A stretch of 64,000 nucleotides of DNA from Hygrophila difformis. Its lineage: Eukaryota > Streptophyta > Magnoliopsida > Lamiales > Acanthaceae. The notes beneath the pieces are model-generated. The model was not told the origin of the DNA, ran no database searches, and worked only from the letters and a program-made list of their open reading frames with translations. The stretch lies in contig JAOANR010000012.1 in NCBI GenBank assembly GCA_030278955.1, positions 21,496,474 to 21,560,473 on the forward strand, given 5' to 3'. The position numbers and the translations under genes are program-made. Shown here one piece after another: positions 46,676 through 57,971 of this stretch (position 1 is its first letter; each line of letters begins with the position of its first letter).

Positions 46676-49503
46676 ATGAAGGAACTTTACTATTTCCGCC
46701 GCTTTCCTTTCGTAACCGCCGCCATTTTCCTCCTCCTCGCGTCCGCCGCGGCGGACATCGCCTCCGACAGGGCGGCATTGATCCGCCTCCGGTCCGCCGT
46801 CGGCAGCCTTGCCATCCGCTGGGACGAATCCAGCCCCTCCCCTTGCTCCTGGGCGGGCGTCTTCTGCTCCCGCGATGGATCCGCCGTCATCGAGCTCCGC
46901 CTCCCGGCGAAGGGCCTCTCCGGCACGCTTCCGCCGCAGGCCTTCTCGAACATGACCCGCCTCCGGACGCTCAGTCTCCGTTACAACTCCCTTACAGGCC
47001 CCCTCCCGGCGACGATTTTCGAATCCCTAACCTCCCTCCGTAGCGTCTACCTCCAACATAATTCCTTCTCCGGCGAACTCCCGGACTCCCTCTTCTCCCT
47101 TCCCGGCCTCGTGAACCTCAATCTCGCCGGGAACAAATTCTCCAGCCCAATTTCATCGGCCTTCAACAATCTGACGCGGCTACAAACCCTCCTTTTGGAC
47201 AACAACTATTTAACCGGCACAATTCCGGATTTGCGCCTCGAGTATTTAACTCAATTCAATGTCTCCAACAACAACCTCACTGGCCGGATCCCGGACGCCC
47301 TCTCGATCATGCCGGCGAGCTCTTTCGCCGTAAATTCACTCTGTGGACATCCCCTGAACCCCTGCCACGACGACAACCCCCAACTTCTTCCTCCCCATAT
47401 TAGCGACAAAAAAAGCGACAACAAGACGCCAAAGCTAGATATCATAATCCCATCCGTCTTAGGCGGAGTAATACTCATCGCTTTTATTGGATTCTTCTTG
47501 TATCGACGAATCCAGAAGGGACCCTCAAAGCGCGACGACAAGCGTGTACGATCAATTGACAACATCGCTAACACAACACCAACTTTTAAGAGCAGCAGCA
47601 CCGCCACTGGGTACGACAGCAGCGGCGCTTTTCTGGCAATGGGGGATGGCACCGGAAGCGGCAGCGGCAGCAGCAGTGTTCTTGGGATGAACAGGAATGC
47701 GGACAGCACTTTCATTGATGTGGACAGCAATCGGCTAACATTTTGTGGGAAGGTGGAGTACACGTTTGGGTTGGCCGAATTGTTGGGGGCATCGGCGGAG
47801 GTGCTCGGAAAAGGATCGCACGGGATGACGTACAAGGCGATGGTGAGGATGGGGCCGGCGATGGTGGTGAAGAGGGTGAAGGACGTACAAATGGGGGTGT
47901 CGGAATTTAGGGAAAAAATCGACGAGATTGGGAAGTTGTCGCAAGAGAACTTGTTGCCATTGCGGGCGTATTTTTGTAATGGGACGGAGTGTCTTTTGGT
48001 GTACGAGTATATGCCAACGGGGAGTCTCGCCAATTTGTTATACGGTCAGTGTTCTTTTATTTTTGTTTTATTTGATTCAATTTTGTTGGTGTGATTTGTT
48101 AATAAGATTATTTTCTATACATGTGATGTTTAGGGTTATTCGAAATATCGAATGTTCATTTTGACAACTGCTTTAGATTTTTTTAAAAATATATAATAGT
48201 AACAAAACAAGACATAGAATTAGGTGTTTAAATCAGTTCATGTTAATTAACTTTGTATTTGAAATTGTAAAATTACCGACATCTAATACTACTACTAAGT
48301 TTTTTAAATATTATGTGTATTTGTCGAAAGTTCAAAACCTAGTTTTTCACCTCAAATGCAAGAAAGGTTGAAAACTTATATCCAGATACTATATCTTCTT
48401 AATAGGCTATGGTTAGTTTTTTTTTGGGTAGATGTTCATTTAAATGAGTTGCAATAATTATAAAAAGCACAAAACTTGGACTGGAATAAAGTGTGTGGAG
48501 AAATAAGTTAGGATTGGAGGATTGGTGACAAGTGACAACTACCCCAAACTTGGTTTTGTATACCAGTATGTGATTGTGACCTTTTAAGTATTTGTGTAAC
48601 AAATTTGTAGTGTTTTTATATTGTTTTTGAACTATTTGGACAAAACCTATCAAGTTTGATCACTTCATCACCATTTGTACAGAGATCACTTGGTTGGATA
48701 AGTTTGACATAGAGAATCATAATTTTCTTTTGGAAAATGATATACATGTTACTCTTAAATTAGGATGGAGTAATTTAATTAGTCCCTCCTGTTTTCATTT
48801 CAATAACTAATAGTTGTAGTAATTTTTGTCTTTTTTTTTTTTGGCAATTGTGTAATTGTAATAATTCTATAATGCAGAAAACAATGGAATGAACTCGTCG
48901 CCATTAAGTTGGAAGTCGAGGATGACCATCGCCCACGGTGCAGCTAAGGGAATCTCATACCTTCACCACCAAGGCTCGGATAGAGCCCATGGAAACATCA
49001 AGCCATCAAACATCCTCCTGTCTCCATCCTACGAGGCTCTTGTTTCCGACGTTGGTCTTGCTCCGCTTGGTGGCGCTACTTCACCACTCCGATCATGTAT
49101 CCACTATTGTCCCCCTGAGGCAACATCCCTTCACGACGCCTCCCAGAAAGGGGATGTCTATAGCTTTGGGTACATGTTGTTCGAACTCCTATCTGGTAAA
49201 ATGGTAACCCGAGAATGCAGGAATAGTATGGTCTCAAATGGCATACCATCGGCATGTGAGTTCTTCCTCAATAACATGTTTGGCACCGCGTTAGGTCTTG
49301 AACCTCAAGTACAGGAGGATGTGATTAAAGTAGCCCAACTAATATTGGCCTGCACCGCTGAAAACCCAAATGATCGTCCGGACATGCTCCAAGTTTACAA
49401 AGAAATAGAGGAGATTTGGAGCCGGAGTGCCCAATATGGACCGGAAGTTTGCACCGATGAAGCTGAAGGGCAAGGTGTTCATTCAAAATCTTCTTCTACC
49501 TAA
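46676..49503 (+). CDS. LRR receptor-like protein kinase (probable pseudokinase), two exons
   Basis: Exon 1 is 46676-48044 and exon 2 is 48878-49503, with GT-AG borders and an 833-bp intron. Together they encode 664 residues. The order is signal peptide (1-27), N-terminal LRR cap with CSWAGVFC (57-64), five or so leucine-rich repeats (70-205), membrane helix (about 254-276), a Ser/Gly-rich juxtamembrane region, and a kinase domain (about 372-645). The P-loop GKGSHG (378-383) and lysine 398 are present, but the catalytic HRD is HGN (494-496) and DFG is DVG (514-516), so phosphotransfer is doubtful. This is typical of the LRR-III group of plant 'probable inactive receptor kinases', plasma-membrane proteins often in signalling complexes. 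The start is the first ATG, also conserved in the tandem copy. Confidence 0.93.
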
Positions 49504-52038
49504 GGTGAATGCAAAGTTATACTATATTGCTAGTTTGATACCTTCATTTTTATTGGAAGTGTTGGGTGCTTTCTTGCATTTGGAATTATTTCTTGATTAA
49601 TTTAAACCAAACAGAGACTGAGGATTGGACTGAGTTTGGCCTCAATCTGATTATTTGAACTTGATATTCTATATTAATAAAGAGTAATATATACTGAATG
49701 AATGTTATTATAAGATGATTTTCTTTTGCACCCTTTTTCTACATTAATGTTTTGTTATATAACAAACGACATGTTTATAAACCCTAGTTTTGCACAAATC
49801 AGCTTCATAATTAACACCTGAGATGATGATTATTGAAAGAACTGTTATGCTTTCAAAAGTCACATTAGAAATGAATAATTGTTTTATTCGATTTTTGGGT
49901 AAGAAAAGAACTTATTAGTAAAAGAAAGTATTGTTTCAGAGTGGATTGGAGCTTTTAATCAATTGGATGATGGTCTGGATATCCAGAGGTGCTTTTTGTA
50001 TGAATACATTGTGCTATTTTTTGATTTTCCATATATGACTTTACAGAAATGATTTAATATCAAGTGGAAAATGTTATGCACAATCACGATGAGTTGGGTA
50101 TTACTTTATTTAATTATTACCCTTTCCAATTGTGCATTAATTTGCCTCACCAAAAAAAAAAAATTTTGCATTAATTTTTTCATTTAGGCGGATTGATTCC
50201 TATTTTATTTCCGTGTTTCTTGCAACAGATTATTCCCCAAAATTTCATGCCGGTTTTGTGTGTGCTGGACTAACTACTAACTAGGATTTCATTGCAAGTC
50301 AAGATTGTGGATATCTTTTTAAATATGTTAATGTAGAATATTTATGATGGAATTCTTTGTCCACCACAAGAATATGTTTTTAAAATAATTCGATACCATA
50401 TTGTTTTATATTTCTATAACATAACATCCCTAACCAACCTTTTCAGCACATCCCCTCCACTTGTTACTTGCTACCGCATTCATTAACTTTTTATACCCAC
50501 ATTCTTTTCCCAGATGAGCATATGAGCATCATGATGCACCCAACACGCACGTGTGCTATGTCCATCCACATCCTGTGATACGTTTCTAAAGTGCTCTATA
50601 AGCACGTGTTATATTTTCGCCTTGCTACTGTTTCGTATTTTTTTTAAATGTTCCTACATTCTGAAATTCAACCTCATTCATGCTACCTGTTCGGATATCT
50701 CATTAATTAACCGTTGTTGTTAATCTCATTAGCCAACGAGCATCGTGCTGTACCCACCATGCAAACATGTTGTGTGCATCAACATCATGTGATATGTTTC
50801 TACTGGCTTAGTGCTATGTGCGTACACTTTACATTTTCACCTTGCCGTTGTTTGGCACTACGTTCCCAACTCTTGCCAACTGCTAAAATTCAATCTAATT
50901 GATGCTGACTATTTGCCTACATTGTGATGGGTTGTGGCGGAGAGCCTGTCATCCCATGCTATCACCCTCATTCTCCTATTACACCCATTCTTTTTCCCCT
51001 AAAATTTTATGCCTCTTTTTCCCCTGAAATAGGGTTGCATGCATACACTTGATCCAACATGTTGTATTCGTTTCACGCTTTACTGCTGCCCGCTATTGCT
51101 TGGTTACGTCTTTGTGTAAATCTTGATAGATGCCGTTCGGAAATCACATAGGCAGAAAACCTCTTCATAATTGGACCCCACCATTTTTGGCAGTTAATAT
51201 CACTAATGATTTGTTCCACTAATTTGGGGTTGACAGATCATATTTCCTTATCAATTAATAACCCCGAAATGGTATAATTTGATGGCTGGCAAGATATAGC
51301 ATTCCTCATACGTTGATATATCATGTCTGGATATCTAGAGATAATCAAATCAGGACAGTAACTCAATTGGTCTAAGTCAAAGGTCTCAACATGAGATGTA
51401 CAGTTAGAACTCTATCGTTAGTTGTTAACTTAATTGGAGTAATAAATATTTGAACTCCACCTGACATCAACAATTTGAACTCGAATCGAGTTTGAGCTTG
51501 AATGAGTAACTAAATTTTTACTTAGGCCATGATAAAAAGACAATTAGATTCACATAATTAGACTAACTAAATGGGTTTAATCTCTTACTCGTGAAAAATA
51601 TAGTATTTATAATCGAGTTTGAGCTCATCTAAGTTTGGTTCATGCATTACAAGAATTTTGTTTTTTTTGCTATTAAATTTCATTGCCAAACTTTTGAAAG
51701 CTCGATCGCAAATTTGGTCACTAGCTCTACTTAATTTGTTAACCAAATTATGATGTTTAGGGCATGTTTGTTTTACTTAAGTTATGAATTTTAATCTTAT
51801 AGCTGCGGGTTCAAATGTCCACCGACTCTTCTCGCTTAATTTCCTTTCTTTTTTTTTTTTGGGTGAACTTCTCCCTTAATTTTCTTAACAATTAATATTT
51901 TAAAATATATTATAAATAAAAAATATACTATATAGTATATTACTTATATATAGAAACCAACAGAAAATTCAAATAATATCCCATGTTTTCTTTTTCACGG
52001 TAGCATTGCAATTATTTTTTTATAATAATGAAAGAAAC
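49504..52038. other. Intergenic region between the two receptor-kinase copies
   Basis: The sequence after the stop is probably the 3' UTR. No gene is recognised. At about 50510-51120 three diverged copies of a block of about 220 bp follow each other (landmarks ACATCATGTGATATGTTTCT and CACCTTGCCGTTGTTTGG). A CATTACAAGAATTTTG phrase near 51645 weakly recalls a CACTA end. The part after about 51945 is shared with the region upstream of the first copy. Confidence 0.5.
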
Positions 52039-52238
52039 CAAAATCAAAACAAAATCCAAGTACATTAATGGCAAGAAACCAAAATCCAATCCTTAATTTT
52101 GATCCTCTCCAAACCAAAAGAAACAAGGCCACAGAAAAATATTTCTCCTTCAATTGTCACTCCAATACTTGACAATATTGTCACTTTTTCTCCAATTTCG
52201 TATGCTTTTGAGTGAAAAACACCACCAATAAAAACCCA

Positions 52239-52854
52239 ATGAAGGAACTTTTCTATTTCCGCCACTTTCCATTCATACATGCCGCCGTTTTCCTTCTCCT
52301 CGCCTCCGCCACGGCGGACATCGCCTCCGACAGGGCGGCCTTGATCCGCCTCCGGTCCGCCGTCGGCAGCCCTGTCGTCCGATGGGATGAATCCAGCGCC
52401 TCCCCTTGCTCCTGGCTGGCGTCTTCTGTTCCCGCGATTGATCCGCCGTCATTGAGCTCTGCCTCGCGGCAAAGGGACTCTCCGGCATGCTTCCGCCGGA
52501 CGCCTTCTCGAACATGACCCGCCTCCGGACGCTCAGTCTCCATTACAACTCCCTCACCGGCCCCCTCCCGTTGACGATCGTTGAATCCCTAACCTCCCTC
52601 CGCAGCGTCTACCTCCAACACAATTCCTTCTCCGGCGAACTCCCGGACTCCCTCTTCTCCCTTCCCGGCCTTTTGAACCTCAAACTCGCCGGAAACAAAT
52701 TCTCCGAGCCCATTTCACCGGCCTTCAACAATCTGACGCGACTACAGACCCTCCTTTTGGACAACAACAATATATCCGGCGCAATTACGGATTTGCGCCT
52801 CGAGTATTTAACTCAATTCAGTGTCTCCAACAACAACCTCACTGGCGGATCCCG
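52239..52854 (+). pseudogene. Tandem copy of the LRR receptor kinase, 5' part, cut by an LTR
   Basis: The start MKELFYFRHFPF and LRR region are very close to the intact gene, including about 200 bp upstream. A one-base loss near 52420 (the CSW...GVFC region) shifts the frame, and the LRR part is readable again from about 52487. Similarity to the gene stops abruptly at 52854 in GGATCCCG, where TGTTGGG begins an LTR. The missing downstream sequence is found inverted at 6915-6509. Confidence 0.92.
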
Positions 52855-53123
52855 TGTTGGGAATTCTTGACATCATCTAATGATACGCAGCGGAAAATAC
52901 AATCAAGAATGCGGATCGATTTACAACTATTTTGTCTATAGAGATTAAACACGCAATATATATATATATATATATATATAATACTTACGTGTTTCAGTAG
53001 CTTCCTGCAGCACCCAGTTTTTGTATCTTGGTGTTCCCGGAAGTTCCCCTGCACTTGAATCCTCTACTATGGTATCCACAAGTGTTGCAGATCCGTCGCA
53101 GGAACTATTCCACAGTGCTAGAA
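52855..53123 (+). mobile_element. Copia-type LTR, 5' part
   Basis: It starts TGTTGGGAATTCTTGAC directly after the TCCCG target bases and contains a TA-run (52962-52982). Its last 65 bases match the inverted LTR piece at 7240-7304. It is broken at 53123 after TAGAA by another element. Confidence 0.8.
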
Positions 53124-53310
53124 TGATAATGGCCAAAATTGACCATTCTTTTCAATCTATTTTCGTGTCTAAACATGGACATTTGATCGCATTCCGGTCT
53201 TATTTAAATAAGAAAGCAGTCGAATTTGACAGATATATCCAAGTTTGTATAAATAATAAGCTGGTATTGAAAAACACAAAAATATTGTTATTTTATTAAA
53301 TTTTTGTTAA
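53124..53310 (+). mobile_element. Start of an Athila-like LTR inserted in the copia LTR
   Basis: From TGATAATGGCC the sequence matches the inverted outer end of the long LTR (18831 down to about 18660), for example GCATTTGATCGCATTCCGGTC. The uninterrupted copia sequence at 7231-7304 shows that the junction falls exactly between TAGAA and CTTG. The right limit is uncertain. Confidence 0.75.
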
Positions 53311-54240
53311 GAAAATTGCCAAAACAAATGAAATTTAAGTTATCTTATACCTATATATTTTAATTGAATTTATATATTTATATTATAAAAAAAAAAAGAG
53401 AGACGAAATGAAATAAAAAATGGAATTGGTGATGCAGTGGGCCGCACAGGTATCTTCACTGCAAATTGAATTGGAATTGGAAGCAGCAGGCGCCGATCAC
53501 CTGTCTTCACCTCCGTTCCCAAATCATTCCGGCGAGCTCCCAACAGCACCAAGCAGCAGCCACACTTTCATCGGCGCCGTTCACCAACTCAGCTCCGCAG
53601 CAATACGCAGAGCAGCTTCACCGCCACACCTTCTTTTCCGGCCGTCGTCATCTCCTCCGGCGAGTCCCAGCAGCCCACCGCCACCCATCTCCGACCTGCT
53701 GCGCCCTCCGTTCTCAATAGCTCCGATTCCGACACACCCAGCCGCACCATCATCATTTCAGACCCCGCGGCACCACCACCTTCAGTTCTTCCTCCTCCGA
53801 TGAAGCCTCCGAGCTCCCCTCCACATCGCCGGCAGAAAGCACTACGACGCCAACCACAGCGAGCAGTACGACGCCAAAACTGTCTCGCGTCATCCTACGA
53901 CGCCATACCTTGCTATGACGCCAGCCGCTGCTTCACGTCATCCTCGTCCACAGCTCCGCGTCGTAGTCCCTTTGAAGAGATTAGCGTCGTCCCCTTCTCT
54001 GGCGTCGTCCATTTCCGTTTCAAAACCCATTTCAAAATTTCATGGTCCCGGTTATATACACACAAAATTTTCTCACAAACACACAAGAATAGGGCACATC
54101 AGCGTTAAAGTAAGAAAGTTAGGGACACACAATACAAATTTACCCATTGTACCCTTTCTAAAGTACCCAACGAGAAAAAAATAAGATTGACAGTCCAGCC
54201 CTGGACGTTCGTTTTTTTTTTTTTGTTTTTTTTTCTCACT
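53311..54240 (+). other. Unknown region with Pro/Ser-rich open frames
   Basis: An open frame at 53420-53803 encodes a Pro/Ser/His-rich low-complexity protein, with others overlapping to 54184. No domain is recognised. GC-rich composition with several overlapping frames argues against a specific gene call. It may be part of a transposon that carries captured or random GC-rich DNA. Confidence 0.35.
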
Positions 54241-55060
54241 AGCAGTGAACGGCCATGGATGTCCATGGCCGTAGAGAAGCCAGCAGCCAACATTGGACGT
54301 TTGTTTAAAAGAACCAACGGCCATTGGACGTTTGTTTAAAAGAACCAACGGCCAGCATTGGCCGTTCCAATTATTATTAAATTTTTTCTAAAAAAGCAAA
54401 CGTCCATGAATGGCCGTTTGCATTAGAAGAAAAATGGCCAGCTATGGCCGTCCCTATTGAAGACTGACCGGGTTGGCCGGTCCATGAATGACCCTAAACC
54501 CTAAACCCTAAACCGGCCTGGCCGGTCTTTCACCATTTATTTTTATTAAAGGAGGCGTAGACAGTTGGTGTGAATTGGAAAATTGATGAAGATTGGGAGA
54601 TACCCAAGAATTTAATTTAAGAATAAATACAATAAGATAATTTACAAAGTTAGACTATGCACATATTGCAACCCACAACATTTGAATAAATCCAATAAAG
54701 TGCAGGAGTAGCAGCAGCAGCTTGTATGCTGTCAAACAAAGTCCACGACCGCCTCTTAAGTATATTTAGATATTCGTCCATATCCCCACGACTGTGTTTC
54801 TTAGGCCAAACTTTAAGCTCTAATTTCAACTTCTCACCAATAATACGGCCGTCTAAGTTACATTTGCCTTTTTGCGTGTTCTTCTCAACTCTATCTACAT
54901 AAAATATAACAGTGAGCGGCCAAGGTCGGCCGTTCACTCCTTGTAAGAACCGGCCATTTATGGCCGATCCTCCTTATTGTAGAACGGTTGTTAATGGTCG
55001 TTTAATTACAAAAAAGAGAAATTGTACAGTAAACGGCCATCCCTTGCCGTTCCTTCATTC
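54241..55060. repeat. Region of GGCC-centred inverted words
   Basis: At 54249-54272 ACGGCCATGGA, TG, TCCATGGCCGT form a perfect 11-bp stem. Similar facing pairs (ACGGCCAT ... ATGGCCGT, ACCGG ... CCGGT) recur near 54400, 54440, 54470, 54520, 54915, 54955 and 55035. A 31-bp unit is duplicated at 54292-54353. A minus-strand frame at 54650-54937 has no recognised domain. Confidence 0.65.
54491..54514. repeat. Short telomere-like repeat (CCCTAAA, three units)
   Basis: Three tandem CCCTAAA units occur inside the GGCC-word region. They are too few to be an interstitial telomere and may be coincidental to the local repeats. Confidence 0.6.
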
Positions 55061-57971
55061 AGTAAGGTAGTAAGGCTATTTTGGATATTTTAGGTGAAAT
55101 TTGGGTGCCCCAAACATTAGTTGTGTGTATATATCCGCGGCCAAATTTCATTTGTGCCAACAGAATTAACAGGTCCCGGGACCTGTGGTCCAGCTGCACA
55201 AAGAGTTCTTGTCTTTCCAGTCGGACTTCAAGTCCAGCCCCCCCGCAGTTAACAAGCCCATTGGGCTAGGATTAATCCACCTATAAATATAGTTGTTTTC
55301 TCTCTTCAAAGCAGCCTCCATCTGTCAGATTTTATGTTTTGCTTTAAGACAACAGTGGTGGGAGCCTTTAGTTTAGGTAGTTTTTTATAAATGGATTTTT
55401 CTAGTACTTAGATTGTAAATGGATTTGTAGATTAATTAGGGCACTTTTTCCCATAAAGGCCACCACAAAGAAATATTATAAATACAAGACCACCATAATA
55501 CTACAAATCTAGTACTAGCCCTTGATTTTTGTCTTTCTTATGAAAATAAAAACGTGAAATGACTAAATTACCCCTAATCGAAATTTGTGCCAAGCTTTTT
55601 GATGGAGGACGGATGAGTAATTCAACAAGAATGTCTTCTCACACCTCTGCAACAAGTACTACATTAACCTTACACATCCCAAAAAGTACTCCATCACTCC
55701 ATTGACCTCTCACCTCCATTGTTATACTTCCAAGTCCTATGTTCATCTAAAAAACCAGAGAAGAAAAAACTGAGCACTGCAAGTCTACAACAGCGGCTGC
55801 CATTAACTCAACAATGCAACAGCAGCGGCGGCCGTGATCTCTACAGCGGAGCAGCACAGCCGCATGCGTGGCGACTTCGAGCGGCAGTGAGCTCGCTGGA
55901 GACTGGTGTCTCTCGCCATCCTTGGCGTCACTCCCTCCCTCGACGGTTGCCGGAGTCACTAGGAATAAAAAGGAAATGGGTTTGTTTCCCCGACACACAA
56001 ATCGCCAATGGAGTTTTTAAAACATCCGTTTCAAAAATCAAACGTTCCTGAATTCCTACACATGGAAGAAGCCGCCAGTGAAAGGTAGTGGTCATTTCTT
56101 GCATTTTTAATTTCTTCTCCAGTTGTGCAACGTCATGGATTCCAGATTTCTTGCAAAGCTACTTAATTTTTTTTGTAGATTATAAATTCTACATCTTTTT
56201 TTTTGAAATGACCTTTATTCCAGATTGTTAATTTCTTGCAATGCTCCTTAATTTCTTGCATTTCCTTTTTTTTTCTTCACTGTTTTGGGTTCTTTGAAAA
56301 TTCACATACGATATTCTTCAATATTGAAAGTAAGCAGAAGTTAATGAATGTGCAAGCTCCAGATTGTGGTCAAACCAAAGTTGCAGTTCTTTCCGGCCAA
56401 ATTTTTAGAATTCTAGATAGGAGTCGAGATCTCAAGCTACAATGCAAGATTCTCGAGCATATATTCATGAACCCGTGATTAGAGGAGTTGAAGGTATATA
56501 ACAATTAAATTTTATTTAATTATGCCCACAATCAAATTAATAGTATATGACCCATTTACCTAATTACAAATTTATTTCTTTGAAATAAATAATATTATTT
56601 ATAAATTTATTAGAAGAATAATATTGAATCCGTTCCTTAGTATTTGTCACGAATCTATCACAAAATTCAGTACACGTTGTTTCATAAATGGATCCTGGAG
56701 TATTTGTCACTAATCATTGTAGTGTAATGACGGTAAGAAGTGTGGGTCGAAGTGATGCATGTGTTTATATTTGTGAGTTAGGTGCCGGTAGTTATGTCAA
56801 TTTGATTGTGTTTGTATGTAGTTTGTAATTTGTAACTCCGAAATTTCCATCAAATTTGTTGTATATTGATCTGAATTTTATTTTGGAGCTTATTGTTGTA
56901 ATCGATATGTGATTTCGATTGAGATTAACGAAAGGTGTTACGCCAATAGTGAAAAATGGCCTCCGGCCAATTTTTTAAGAATTCCAGAAAAGATTCGAAA
57001 TTTCAAGCTATTATGCAAGATTCTTATTTTCTAGCACATATATTCTATAAGGAGTTGATGTCATTGCCCCGTCCGTGCCAGATGCCCCTGCCCTTCCTGC
57101 TCGAAAAGATGTTGACACTGGCCCTCCCGCATGGAAGAGTGATGCACCTCCTCCATTGCCAAAAGTGGATGACCCTTCCTCTCATGATCTAATTAGTGAT
57201 TCCACTCCGTCGTGTGATCCGAAGATTGATGACCCGTCCCCAAGTAAATATGATTGATGATATTGGTTTATAGATTGTTGATACTCATTGAACGTTGTTA
57301 TGTAAATGATGGCTTAATGGCGTTGACTTTGTTTATGCATGGTGTCTGAAACACTGATGCTGGTATTGGTTGTATTTGAACAATGATGTTGTTTAGTGTT
57401 GAATGTTGGTATTTAGTTATATGTGGAATGGTATTTGTTGTTGAACAGTGGTATTCGAATTATCCAGATGTTAATTTTATCTTTGTTTAATGGGAATTAA
57501 ATAATGGTGTTCTTATCGAATCATATAATAAACAAAAATAATTAGTTTTGACATATACTGCAACTATGGAATATTGTATAACCCATTATGCGGTGTTTTG
57601 TTGTTCCATTAACAATAACCATTAATAATAATATTTTAAACAATCATGATTCAATCAAGTAGATTACTTGAAAAGTAAGTGATGTGAGTAAATTTGAAAT
57701 ACAATTAAATGTCAAAAGGACATGTGCAATGTAGTCCGAATGCAAAAAATGGAATATCCTATACATAAAATATGCTGTAATATTCATATTCTATAAAAAA
57801 AAAGGCATAAATAAGAAGATTCTAAACAATTGTGTTGAATTCAGGTATATTAGCTCAAATGTAAATGTTTAACTACACTTCACCCAAGTGTATTGGTATT
57901 CATTGTGTGAAGAAGTTATTAAGTGAAACTGAAGAGTTTAATGTGGTTTGAATGCAAAAATGGAATACCCT
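55061..57971. other. Gene-free region with duplicated phrases
   Basis: No gene is recognised. A TATA-like CCTATAAATATAG lies near 55280. A phrase of about 90 bp (TCCGGCCAA...TTTAAGAATTC...CAAGCTA..ATGCAAGATTCT) occurs near 56395 and again near 56955. A short open frame at about 57060-57257 encodes a Pro/Asp-rich tail (PALPARKDVDTGPPAWKSD) without a recognised domain. Confidence 0.4.

Noticed and set aside
53420..53803. Pro/Ser-rich open frame as a host gene
   Set aside because: Low-complexity composition with overlapping frames and no domain. It lies among transposon fragments.
54491..54514. Interstitial telomere
   Set aside because: Only three CCCTAAA units in a region already rich in short repeats.
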